A stretch of DNA of 64,000 bases from an uncultured Candidatus Saccharibacteria bacterium. Lineage in GTDB: Bacteria > Patescibacteriota > Saccharimonadia > Saccharimonadales > Saccharimonadaceae. A program made the position numbers and the translations under genes. The notes below the pieces were generated by a model. It was not told the origin of the DNA. It worked only from the letters and a program-made list of their open reading frames with translations, and searched no databases. The stretch is taken from contig CAMZEB010000001.1 in NCBI GenBank assembly GCA_947305705.1, forward strand, positions 124,001-188,000. Direction: 5' to 3'. Of the stretch, positions 55,001-62,073 are shown piece by piece (within the stretch, counting starts at the first letter, position 1; each line of letters begins with the position of its first letter).

Positions 55001-57531
55001 CTAATACCGGCACGACTTTGTATGCAAAATATACAGATGCGCAAAAGTTTACGGTGACGTTTAATACGGATGGCGGGTCATCGGTAGACTCTCAGACTGT
55101 TACGTATGGCGGTAAGGCTACGAGGCCGTCTACGGATCCGACGAAAGAAGGATATATATTTGATGATTGGTATACGACGAGCGGTTATGCTACGGTTTTC
55201 GATTTCGCAAATACCGCAATAACGACGAATACGACTATTTATGCAAAATTTAACGTAGATGTATGCAAGACATTCGCTACTGATTCATGGACGACAATTA
55301 GAGACAATTTGGCGTCCGATTCTAATTATTATGCCGTAGGCTGCGAGAAGGAAGTAGAAATCGATATGGATGACGATTCTACGTCAGAATCATATACGGT
55401 GAGACTGGCAAATACTAGCACGCCAGAAGTATGTTCTACGGAAGGATACTCCCAGACAGCATGTGGAGTGGTGATAGAATTTGCAGATATTGTTGGCGAA
55501 GGGACGATGAATTCGACTAATACTAACGAAGGAGGCTGGAAAGCGTCAAATATGGCAACGTATTTGAACAGTGTTTTCTTCAATAAGCTACCGTCTGGTT
55601 TGCAATCGGTAATAGTGCCGACATATCCAATAGTGTCAGGATCCGGTAAAAATCATTCTTCCTCGAATATAACAAGTGAAGATATAGCAATTAACAAAGT
55701 ATATCTATTATCGAGTAGAGAGGCGGGCCTAAATGCTACTAATGATAACAAAAATAATGAAACAACAGATACGAGAGTATTAGATTATTATGTAGGAACA
55801 CCGCCGGATGGCGATGATATTAAAAGAGTAAAGAAAAATATAAATGGTTTAGAGAATCATTGGTGGCTCCGCTCGGCTGGTTCTAACTGGGGAGATTCTT
55901 TTCATTCCGTGATATATGATGACGGTTATCACTATGGCCACTATGGGTGGTGGGCGAATATGGCTGCATACGGTAATACGATTGGTATTTCCCCGGCCTT
56001 CCGTATCGGAACAATGCCAGAATTTACAGTATCATTCGATACCGATGGCGGATCGGAGATAACCTCTCAGACGATAACTTATGGCGAAAAGGCGACGAGT
56101 CCGTTATTTAATCCAGCAAAAGAAGGCTACAGATTCGACAATTGGTATACTACAGACAGTTACGATACGATATTCGATTTCGATAATACCGTAATAACTG
56201 GAGATACGACTATATATGCTAAGTGGGAAGAACCTAGCCGAAAGGCCACGGATATTATCGCGAATCAGGCCAACAACCTCGGCGATTATATCATCGATTT
56301 CACTAGGAAAGCTGTTGTCTCTGACGACATTGCTACCGCCAACGGCAACGGCGTCAATACTTATACCGAGCGCGGCGAAACCATCTACTACTATCGTGGC
56401 CAAATCGACGACAATAATGTCATCTGGGCTAACAAATGCTGGAAGATTATCCGCACTACCGCTACTGGTGGTACTAAGATGATTTATAATGGCGAACCGA
56501 GTGATGTTGAAGTCGATGGCGAAACCGTAAAACAATGTAATGCCACCGGAGATGATACTAAAATCACCTACAACGGTAGTAATACTTTCAAATTCAACAC
56601 CAACACTAGCTCCCCAGCTGATGTCGGCTATATGTATGGCGAACGCTATATCGCCTCAAATATTAATGTCCGTATCGCAGGCTATATATTTGCAAATGAT
56701 GTAGACTATGATGAAACTACCGGAGTCTATACTCTTAAAGACACCTTTACGCTTACCGATTGGTCTACGGAATACCTGGATATCGCCGAGCGTTACCACT
56801 ATACTTGCGGCTCAACGGCCACCAGTTGTACGGATGTGCTCTACTTGCACTATATAACTTCTTCGTATAGTAAGGCAATCGTTCTGTCTAATGTCAAAGA
56901 CATTGAAGCTGCCAAAGAAAAAATGTTTACTAATACCAACGATTCTATTATTAAAACAATTGTCGAATCCTGGTTCGAACAAGAAAACCTTGATGGTCAT
57001 GAAACTGGCTCGTATAACTACGAAGACGATCTTGAAGATACTGTCTTCTGCAATGATCGCAGCTACTATACTGGCCTACTGAAATCTAAAGATGACGGCA
57101 GTAGCTTGGGTACCACTCCTATTATGAGTTATCACTCTACCTATATTCGTAATACTGTAGTAAACTCCGACAATAACTACGAACCTTCTCTTGATTGCGC
57201 TAATACTAACGATGCTTTCACTAAAGTAGACACTACAAACGGTAACGCTAAATTAAAACATAAAGTCGGTCTTATTACCGCCGATGAACTTACTATTGCG
57301 GACCCTAGCTACAATACCGTCTCTTATCTTCATACCTATAAGCCCATGTGGTCGTCTTCGCCGTATGCCTTCGGCAGCATTGCAGGCGGGCTATCCTGGG
57401 GTGGCGGTATTAGAGGAGGCGACATCAATAATTCGCTCGGCCTGCGCCCACTCGTTTCCTTAAAAGCCGGAATAGAATTCGCAAGCGGAACAGGCACGAC
57501 TGCAGACCCGTACATTGTGGAGCAACAGTAG
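52012..57531 (+). CDS. Giant multidomain surface protein (InlB-type and MucBP-like repeats, LamG-like and FISUMP/DUF6273-like domains)
   Basis: 1839 aa. Signal peptide to about residue 45, a small beta domain, two membrane-like helices (about 180-200 and 208-228), then InlB/Flg_new-type repeats (TYNITINPGNGDE, INYDLDGGS), two MucBP-like repeats (HRYQNLDDL, HYKQKLTLDG), an InlB repeat at about 665, a LamG-like domain (735-933), more InlB repeats, a DUF6273-like domain (1083-1333, NHWWLRSAGSNW and ISPAFRIG), another InlB repeat and a last FISUMP-like domain (1407-1839). From about 56232 codon third positions shift to C, unlike the rest, so the last domain was probably acquired. The start is ATG 52012 or TTG 52003. 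Probably an adhesin. Confidence 0.85.
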   Translation: MRIKKQIQEPASGVLAIGKNLRRIVLLFVVFLSLFGFSNATALEKNIVITDVAIKDKSETITVEEPALSNNDITSNITFNKTGDFATFELSLTNNESEKYKIESISDNNTNENIEIDYSFSEDYIDAGGLSTVTIKLTYKNTLINVDKISIDDLTIKIYLVNEDGEGGEIIINPATSDALPFYLVILAVALAGLVLLFKNKKNKAIKIGGILVALAILFIPLATLAKEKYEVQIKFTDIDIIGEFETYNITINPGNGDEILVVPVQYGNKLESLPANPSKDGYDFDKWADDNDNTVTSDTVITGPITVEAQYTIKHYAINYDLDGGSLPDGKTNPSEYTIEDEVTINNPEKLGYTFVGWSGTGIDGKTTNLVIPAGSKDERSYVSNYSANEDTPYTVTHRYQNLDDLTTYTESTVTEYGETDKTIPAPRQERTGFETPAVQNVKVEADGSAHITYTYDRKQIHLHINNSRFIVEGDVTGYYPYGSTIHLTAIERPGYTFGWNDGVKTYARDYVIYSTTVLAPGYVANTDTPYVVNHYKQKLTLDGYEIADTQNLTGTTDAPISPAVNSYTGFKSPAVQHTTIAGDKSTVVNYYYDREMYEFSFNDNENVTSTKPADSYPYETVITLTANTVDGKTFSKWSNNETDNPLTITLTGDLTIEPEYIDSSLTVTFDTGDGSEVASQTVNYGEKATRPTENPTKKNYLFYDWYTTDSYETVFNFNTEITADTTIYARFVPSSFPTVFEQEGECIFNGSEGVLEGENCAYANGENKYIDTGVQLYIAENHDKDYEIGFTIKSYDYLENERQATFMNTKLEGDNYPGLVFRQFDAEDRLDFSSRRTSSANSRKLWSNQDKERVVRIYRITNKTTKIQEIFYSMDGGEKVRLNDLSQFNPVFDTSVWFGAAPTNTSANVAQRILVGTLSNMYIKLGSYEEPEGLTYTVDLDANGGSVSPASITKDKGDAVGELPTPTNIPAGKEFDGWYTDLGEKGVKVDSSYMPNTGTTLYAKYTDAQKFTVTFNTDGGSSVDSQTVTYGGKATRPSTDPTKEGYIFDDWYTTSGYATVFDFANTAITTNTTIYAKFNVDVCKTFATDSWTTIRDNLASDSNYYAVGCEKEVEIDMDDDSTSESYTVRLANTSTPEVCSTEGYSQTACGVVIEFADIVGEGTMNSTNTNEGGWKASNMATYLNSVFFNKLPSGLQSVIVPTYPIVSGSGKNHSSSNITSEDIAINKVYLLSSREAGLNATNDNKNNETTDTRVLDYYVGTPPDGDDIKRVKKNINGLENHWWLRSAGSNWGDSFHSVIYDDGYHYGHYGWWANMAAYGNTIGISPAFRIGTMPEFTVSFDTDGGSEITSQTITYGEKATSPLFNPAKEGYRFDNWYTTDSYDTIFDFDNTVITGDTTIYAKWEEPSRKATDIIANQANNLGDYIIDFTRKAVVSDDIATANGNGVNTYTERGETIYYYRGQIDDNNVIWANKCWKIIRTTATGGTKMIYNGEPSDVEVDGETVKQCNATGDDTKITYNGSNTFKFNTNTSSPADVGYMYGERYIASNINVRIAGYIFANDVDYDETTGVYTLKDTFTLTDWSTEYLDIAERYHYTCGSTATSCTDVLYLHYITSSYSKAIVLSNVKDIEAAKEKMFTNTNDSIIKTIVESWFEQENLDGHETGSYNYEDDLEDTVFCNDRSYYTGLLKSKDDGSSLGTTPIMSYHSTYIRNTVVNSDNNYEPSLDCANTNDAFTKVDTTNGNAKLKHKVGLITADELTIADPSYNTVSYLHTYKPMWSSSPYAFGSIAGGLSWGGGIRGGDINNSLGLRPLVSLKAGIEFASGTGTTADPYIVEQQ
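54010..54220 (+). repeat. InlB-type repeat unit 1 of the giant surface gene
   Basis: Encodes TVTFDTGDGSEVASQTV, then a YDWYTTDSYETVF turn and IYARF. DNA-level similarity to the units at 55050-55256 and 56026-56223 is clear in the CTCTCAGAC and GATTGGTATAC stretches. Confidence 0.8.
55050..55256 (+). repeat. InlB-type repeat unit 2 of the giant surface gene
   Basis: Encodes TVTFNTDGGSSVDSQTV, then FDDWYTTSGYATVFDF and IYAKF. Homologous to units 1 and 3. Confidence 0.8.
56026..56223 (+). repeat. InlB-type repeat unit 3 of the giant surface gene
   Basis: Encodes TVSFDTDGGSEITSQTI, then FDNWYTTDSYDTIFDF and IYAKW. The base-composition change begins immediately after it. Confidence 0.8.
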
Positions 57532-57608
57532 AATAATGCCCCCCTTCTTTAGGTTTTACCGATATAGCCTATATCAATGCGGAGGCGCAACCATAAAGTT
57601 GAACACGT

Positions 57609-57845
57609 ATGTGGGCGCAGTTTTTGGTTGTTTTCTTATTAACACTTCCAGCCGTGTGGGTGCGCTTATTTATTGTCGGAGGAAAAACCGACCCACTCGA
57701 TTTGGAGGGTCGTTATGCAGACGCGATGCCAGTACTAGATGCAAGAAGTTTTTGGCACGGCGATTTTCAAGATGACCTAGAAAAAATTTCGGTTGCCTTA
57801 TTAGTTTGCAATTCCTACAATCCGTTTATTTATTTCCGTTTTTAG
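57609..57845 (+). CDS. Doubtful 78-aa ORF in the post-adhesin scar
   Basis: Begins with a hydrophobic stretch (MWAQFLVVFLLTLPAVWVRL) and then reads like ordinary protein. It lacks an SD and a well-placed promoter. It may be a fragment of a former gene. The 57532-57840 stretch otherwise shows nothing I can name. Confidence 0.25.
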   Translation: MWAQFLVVFLLTLPAVWVRLFIVGGKTDPLDLEGRYADAMPVLDARSFWHGDFQDDLEKISVALLVCNSYNPFIYFRF

Positions 57846-58267
57846 ACTTGTTTAGTTTCAATATAGACTTCGTTGTTCACGAATTCTAAGTCTTTATTGA
57901 ACTGTTCAACGTCGCTATTATGAAGTATGACGACGGCCGCCATTTTGTAGCCATCGGATGATTTGCCGATGAATTTGCCCTGCTCGGCTTTAATAGATAC
58001 GTATTCTAGCGACGGTAGGTTACGAAGTGCTTCTTCATTTTTGATACCAACAAACTCGCCAGTTACACGTATGATTATGATGCGAATTCTAGTCGCGGTA
58101 TCGCTCCAGCTTTCCGTATAGGAACCAACTAAGGGCGAATGATACTTATTTATCCTCTTTAATGCCGCCGAAACGACGGTCGCGGAGAGTATATTCGACG
58201 AGGGCTTGGTCGAAGTCGGCCTCGTGGAAGTCTGGGAATTTTGTTTTTGGGAAGTAAAATTCGGCAT
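57842..58267 (-). CDS. Doubtful ORF overlapping uppS
   Basis: The C-terminal two-thirds (TGEFVGIKNEEALRNL, KAEQGKFIGKSSDGYK, VILHNSDVEQFNKDL) look like real protein. The N-terminal third is antisense to a surface-protein remnant and to the end of uppS. The most likely reading is the 3' part of a truncated minus-strand gene spliced to foreign sequence near 58070. No SD or promoter supports the listed start. Confidence 0.35.
   Translation of the reverse strand: MPNFTSQKQNSQTSTRPTSTKPSSNILSATVVSAALKRINKYHSPLVGSYTESWSDTATRIRIIIIRVTGEFVGIKNEEALRNLPSLEYVSIKAEQGKFIGKSSDGYKMAAVVILHNSDVEQFNKDLEFVNNEVYIETKQV
58019..58132 (+). pseudogene. Remnant of a FISUMP/DUF6273-like domain C-terminus
   Basis: The open plus-strand stretch ends YDYDANSSRGIAPAFRIGTN and a TAA. 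This matches the end of the DUF6273-like domain of the giant protein (GNTIGISPAFRIGT at about 55.98 kb). Nothing upstream in the frame forms an intact domain, so it is the tail of a deleted gene. Confidence 0.6.
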
Positions 58268-58880
58268 AGGAGTTTTGCCAAAGCAGAAAATTACTTAGGC
58301 GGAGCTCGCCGCTAGTGCGTATCATTAAATCGACATCCGGAAGGTCATGGTAAAGGTATTTCGCGAAGTCCTGCTCGGTCAGATTGTCGAGGTCAGCATC
58401 TTTATCGGCGGCAAGTTTTTTGGCGGCGTCAATTATCTCGGCGCGACCGCCATAATTTAGACAAAAATTAACAATGCCACCGGTATTGTTGGCGGTCTTA
58501 ATCGCTAACTCATTACGTGCAGCAATTACTTTTGCCGGAAGCGGCTCATCACGACCAGAAAAAATCACGCGAATATTATTCTTCATGAAAGTTTTTAGCT
58601 CATGGCGGCATAGCTTTACAAAAATATCCATGAGATGATCTACTTCCTCAGCACTGCGCTTGAAGTTTTCGGTCGAGAACACATAATAGCTAATAACCTC
58701 AATGCCGAGACTATGGATATACTCTGTTAGTTTTCTAAGATTCTTGAAGCCAGCATCGTGGCCCTGCATACGAGTGAGACCGCGTTCTTTTGCCCAGCGC
58801 CCATTGCCGTCAACAATAATCGCAACATGGCGAGGAATTTTGACTAGTTGGCCATTAACATTCGCAGTCATTTGTGACAT
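58146..58880 (-). CDS. uppS: Undecaprenyl diphosphate synthase
   Basis: 244 aa cis-prenyltransferase making the C55 carrier for cell-wall sugars. It has HVAIIVDGNGRWAKERG (catalytic Asp), YYVFSTENFKRS, NFCLNYGGRAEI and the C-terminal DLMIRTSGELRLSNFLLWQ and EFYF signatures. The start at 58880 has TATAAT 9 nt upstream. The longer reading to 58931 spans that promoter. Confidence 0.95.
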   Translation of the reverse strand: MSQMTANVNGQLVKIPRHVAIIVDGNGRWAKERGLTRMQGHDAGFKNLRKLTEYIHSLGIEVISYYVFSTENFKRSAEEVDHLMDIFVKLCRHELKTFMKNNIRVIFSGRDEPLPAKVIAARNELAIKTANNTGGIVNFCLNYGGRAEIIDAAKKLAADKDADLDNLTEQDFAKYLYHDLPDVDLMIRTSGELRLSNFLLWQNSYAEFYFPKTKFPDFHEADFDQALVEYTLRDRRFGGIKEDK

Positions 58881-58995
58881 ATTATTTATATTATATAATA
58901 ATCTAATTGTAAGTAAAGTAATTAATGGCAAATACTCAGTCTTCGTCTCAGCACGAACAGTATCAAAAATATAGAGGTTGGTTTATAATTTAAGC

Positions 58996-59559
58996 ATGGA
59001 AATGGTCGCTAAACCTCGCAGACACTTATTATTAATCGCTTTTATGTTATTCGTGCTCGAATTCATCGGGATTATCGGGTACTACTGGCTATTTGGCGGG
59101 CACGAAGGCGATACTACGCTTACGATTAGCCGCTATGTTGGATTAAATCCGCTCAGTTGCGCGGCATTTTGCGCGTGCAATTTCGTTGTCGCTGTATTAA
59201 TTGTCTGGCATCTTGCAACGCACGAAAAACTCCACGGAATGGGGTGGCGATTTTTGATTTACGCTTTTGTAGTCTCTTTCCTCGCGTTATCAGTTAGCCC
59301 GCACCTCCCAGAGGGCGGTATATCGACGGACATCCATCTTTTCTTTGCCGGTTCGATGTTTACCATTATGGCATTAACCGGACTGTTCGATATTATTGCT
59401 ACGAAGCGCAAGAGTACGCTAATTGTTGCGTTGCTATTTTTGGTCTATGCGGTTTTCTTCATTATTTGCGATCTATTTCGCGTTTCGTGGTTTATGGATA
59501 ATATCCTGATTTACGAATCCGCCTACATCTTTGCCTATTTCGTCTTGCTGCTAGTGTAA
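58996..59559 (+). CDS. Six-helix membrane protein of unknown function
   Basis: 187 aa. Six predicted helices, with conserved-looking His residues (LATHEKLHGMGW, SPHLPEGG, TDIHLFFAG) that recall small DUF998-type or similar membrane proteins without proof. TATAAT ends 6 nt before the ATG at 58996. Confidence 0.6.
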   Translation: MEMVAKPRRHLLLIAFMLFVLEFIGIIGYYWLFGGHEGDTTLTISRYVGLNPLSCAAFCACNFVVAVLIVWHLATHEKLHGMGWRFLIYAFVVSFLALSVSPHLPEGGISTDIHLFFAGSMFTIMALTGLFDIIATKRKSTLIVALLFLVYAVFFIICDLFRVSWFMDNILIYESAYIFAYFVLLLV

Positions 59560-59573
59560 CGGTTACGCTTATA

Positions 59574-59651
59574 TTGACTTTTTATATCTAGTATGATATA
59601 ATATAAGTATGTAGTGTTGTCCAAAATATACTGACAGGAGGTGGCTGTATG
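59574..59651 (+). promoter_or_regulatory. Promoter with AUG-UAG start-stop leader, second copy
   Basis: TTGACT (59574-59579), 17-nt spacer, TATAAT (59597-59602), 6 nt, ATG TAG (59609-59614), then ACAGGAGGT and the real ATG at 59649. Geometry is identical to 41911-41989, with similar wording after the TAG (TAGTRTTGT). Confidence 0.75.
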
Positions 59652-60266
59652 GACATGTTCATTAATAGTTGGGATGCGATTTTATTTACTGATTATGAAG
59701 TAGATTTGTTGGAATACGCTGTCGAGGACGTCATTTACACAGAGTTCTTCAAAAATCCACATACAATGATGGCAATCCATTGTGTCGGTTACGACGAGGA
59801 AGAAGATAGCTTTATTATCGACCAGCCAATTCATTGTCGGAACAAGTTTAGTACTAACCTTAGAGACATCTGCAAAAGTGTCGCTATCGATGTATTCTAC
59901 CAAAAGTTTTGCGAAGAGCGAAGCGAGGAAGAAATCGGGTACCGAATGGTGCAAGGCGGGCTAGACGATTTTGACGTTGCGCTCTGCGCAACATTCTTGC
60001 GTCTGCCGTATGGTGACATTATCATATATGGCGCAGCCGGTCTTTCGTTATCTAAGGAGTTGAGAGTTTGCCAATTTGAGCTCGGGCTACTTATCTATTT
60101 AATAATCGCGAGCCGCGATAATGGCATAGATACGGATTTCGTCGGCCAGATAATTGGTCAACCAGACGATTTTTTAACTGAAGAGGAACGAAAAAAATAT
60201 TTTAACACAATGATAGACCTACTTCGAAGTGACAAACCAGTGGCCGTAAAATGGCGCAACAACTAA
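59649..60266 (+). CDS. Soluble acidic protein of unknown function
   Basis: 205 aa, no membrane segment, rich in Asp/Glu and aromatic residues, with several Cys (CVGYDEEEDS, HCRNKF, ALCATFLRLP). No family recognised. It shares its unusual start-stop leader with the sigma-4-like gene at 42 kb, so the two are probably co-regulated. A terminator follows directly. Confidence 0.65.
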   Translation: MDMFINSWDAILFTDYEVDLLEYAVEDVIYTEFFKNPHTMMAIHCVGYDEEEDSFIIDQPIHCRNKFSTNLRDICKSVAIDVFYQKFCEERSEEEIGYRMVQGGLDDFDVALCATFLRLPYGDIIIYGAAGLSLSKELRVCQFELGLLIYLIIASRDNGIDTDFVGQIIGQPDDFLTEEERKKYFNTMIDLLRSDKPVAVKWRNN

Positions 60267-60270
60267 TTTC

Positions 60271-60295
60271 CCGCCCCTATATAGGGGCGGTTTTT
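60271..60295 (+). terminator. Terminator
   Basis: CCGCCCCTAT/ATAGGGGCGG perfect hairpin followed by T5. It overlaps the last codon of the converging CDF gene. Confidence 0.9.
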
Positions 60296-61403
60296 AATCG
60301 CTTATATCAGAATCGAGCGTCACATTGACAGAATAGTCAGGCAGAGCAGCACGGATTTCGCTGACAAATTTCTGATAATAAGTGCGGCGGTTCGAGGCGG
60401 CGAAATCTACTACGATGTCGAAACTAATCGTCTTGTCTTTGGTATCTACGCTGAAGCCGTGAATTTCAATGATATGCTCATATTCATTACTAATATCACG
60501 ACAAGTACGCCATAACTTCTCGGTCGTAGGATCTTTGAGGTCGATCGCATAAATACCAACTGAACTTATAATGATGTGATATTTTTTGCGAATAGTTTTT
60601 TGAATATTGCGCGAAATGCCATCTATGTCCGATGCACTGAGGGCGTGATCGACCTCAATATTAACCGAGGCGAGTGTAGCACCTGCGCCATAGTCGTGCA
60701 TAATGAGATCAAAGGCGCCATTGACGCCATCAATTTTGGCGATGTCCGCTTTGATGCGACGAGTTAAATCCGTCGAAGCACGCTCGCCAAGAATAATGCT
60801 GAAAGCGCCGCGCATCATTTTAACACCAGAATAAATAATAAACAGCGAAATACAGGCAGCGAGATAGGCTTCGACCTGTAGCTTTGTTGTCAAAAATACA
60901 ACAATTGCGACGAGAGTCGCAAGCGAAATTGCCGCGTCAAAAAGCGCATCAATCCCAGATGCTACTAGTGAGCCTGATTCGAGTTTTTTGCCGCGATGGC
61001 GGAAAAATAGACCGAGAAAGATTTTTACGACTATGGCCGCAGAGACCACAATTATTGTAGTTGTTTGGTAATCGACATGGACGGGAGTGATGATTTTTTT
61101 AATAGATTCAACAAGCGCGGTCAAACCGATATAAAGAACGAAGATCGCAATTATAACTGTGCTCAAATATTCAGAGCGGCCGTGCCCCATCGGATGGCGA
61201 CGGTCGGGCGCTTTGCCAGCGAAATGAGCGCCAATAATTGTTACAATACTAGACAAGGAGTCGCTAAGGTTATTGATTGCATCAAGGATAATCGCGATGG
61301 AATTAGAGAGAAAACCGACGAATATTTTAAAACCGGCGAGGGTGAGATTAGAAATAATGCCGATAATTGAAGTTTGAATGATTTTCTTGCTGCGTGCGGT
61401 CAT
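60294..61403 (-). CDS. Cation diffusion facilitator (CDF) metal transporter
   Basis: 369 aa, six helices and a C-terminal cytoplasmic domain. Metal-site residues are seen in DAINNLSDSLSS and GIDALFDAAISL, with HPMGHGRSEYLS between. It exports divalent metals (Zn, Mn or Fe) in exchange for protons. The start at 61403 has TATAAT 6 nt upstream. The reading to 61490 overlaps the neighbouring gene's terminator. Confidence 0.92.
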   Translation of the reverse strand: MTARSKKIIQTSIIGIISNLTLAGFKIFVGFLSNSIAIILDAINNLSDSLSSIVTIIGAHFAGKAPDRRHPMGHGRSEYLSTVIIAIFVLYIGLTALVESIKKIITPVHVDYQTTTIIVVSAAIVVKIFLGLFFRHRGKKLESGSLVASGIDALFDAAISLATLVAIVVFLTTKLQVEAYLAACISLFIIYSGVKMMRGAFSIILGERASTDLTRRIKADIAKIDGVNGAFDLIMHDYGAGATLASVNIEVDHALSASDIDGISRNIQKTIRKKYHIIISSVGIYAIDLKDPTTEKLWRTCRDISNEYEHIIEIHGFSVDTKDKTISFDIVVDFAASNRRTYYQKFVSEIRAALPDYSVNVTLDSDISD

Positions 61404-61422
61404 ATATATATTATAAGACAAG

Positions 61423-61450
61423 AAAAAACCGCGGATATAAAATCCGCGGT
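61423..61450 (-). terminator. Terminator of the 61.5-61.95 kb gene
   Basis: ACCGCGGAT/ATCCGCGGT hairpin with a 5-nt loop. On the minus strand it is followed by T6. Confidence 0.85.
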
Positions 61451-61461
61451 CCTGTGGGTGG

Positions 61462-61950
61462 TTAGGAAACTTTTCTGTTTTTGTGCTCATAAAGCGTCAC
61501 GCCGACAACTGTAGATTTGTTGTCATCGTAGGATTTTTCGAGCGTATAGCCATCGAGCAACAGTTTGGATACTGAAACGCCACGCTTAATGGCGCCGTCT
61601 TCATTGCCATTATTATCCTTAGACAAGATGTCATAATGGAAGAACGGCTTGCCGGTCGAGTCAGTTTTGCAATTGAGACAAACGTATTTCACTGTCTTCT
61701 TGCGGGTGTCCTTGATGAACATCGCGAAATCCGCATGGGGCTGAGCCGAAATGCCATAATTAACCGGCTTGTGGAGCTCCTTCGGAAGATCATCCGTCGG
61801 TGAAAAACTGATTGTCAGCTCATTGTCGACAAGAGTAACATCGACAATTGTATACCAGCTTGGAATAATGTTGTTAATAAAGTGGGATGTCCCCATCATC
61901 ACCAACTCTACCGTCATTGAATCCAAACCATTGATTGTGTAGTCTACCAT
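61462..61950 (-). CDS. Soluble protein of unknown function with leader uORF
   Basis: 162 aa, mixed alpha/beta composition, one CLNC pair. No family recognised. A strong AAAGGAG precedes the ATG. Its leader holds an AUG 6 nt after TATAAT that opens a 16-codon ORF ending at a TGA that runs into the SD, so translation of the main gene may depend on it. Confidence 0.6.
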   Translation of the reverse strand: MVDYTINGLDSMTVELVMMGTSHFINNIIPSWYTIVDVTLVDNELTISFSPTDDLPKELHKPVNYGISAQPHADFAMFIKDTRKKTVKYVCLNCKTDSTGKPFFHYDILSKDNNGNEDGAIKRGVSVSKLLLDGYTLEKSYDDNKSTVVGVTLYEHKNRKVS

Positions 61951-62028
61951 ACCACAACACTCCTTTCAATGTGCATCGCAAAAGCGAAAATTTAAGCTGC
62001 CGAATTGACAGCCCATTTTTTTATTATA
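61951..62028 (-). promoter_or_regulatory. Promoter and leader with in-frame leaderless uORF
   Basis: TATAAT at 62023-62028, 6 nt, then ATG (62014-62016) reading MGCQFGSLNFRFCDAH and TGA. The TGA is followed directly by AAGGAG, then the main ATG at 61950. The two ATGs are 66 nt apart, hence in frame. Confidence 0.6.
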
Positions 62029-62073
62029 CCATAAATGCTTATTTTTTGCTAGTAGTTAAAATATTTGCCGAAA

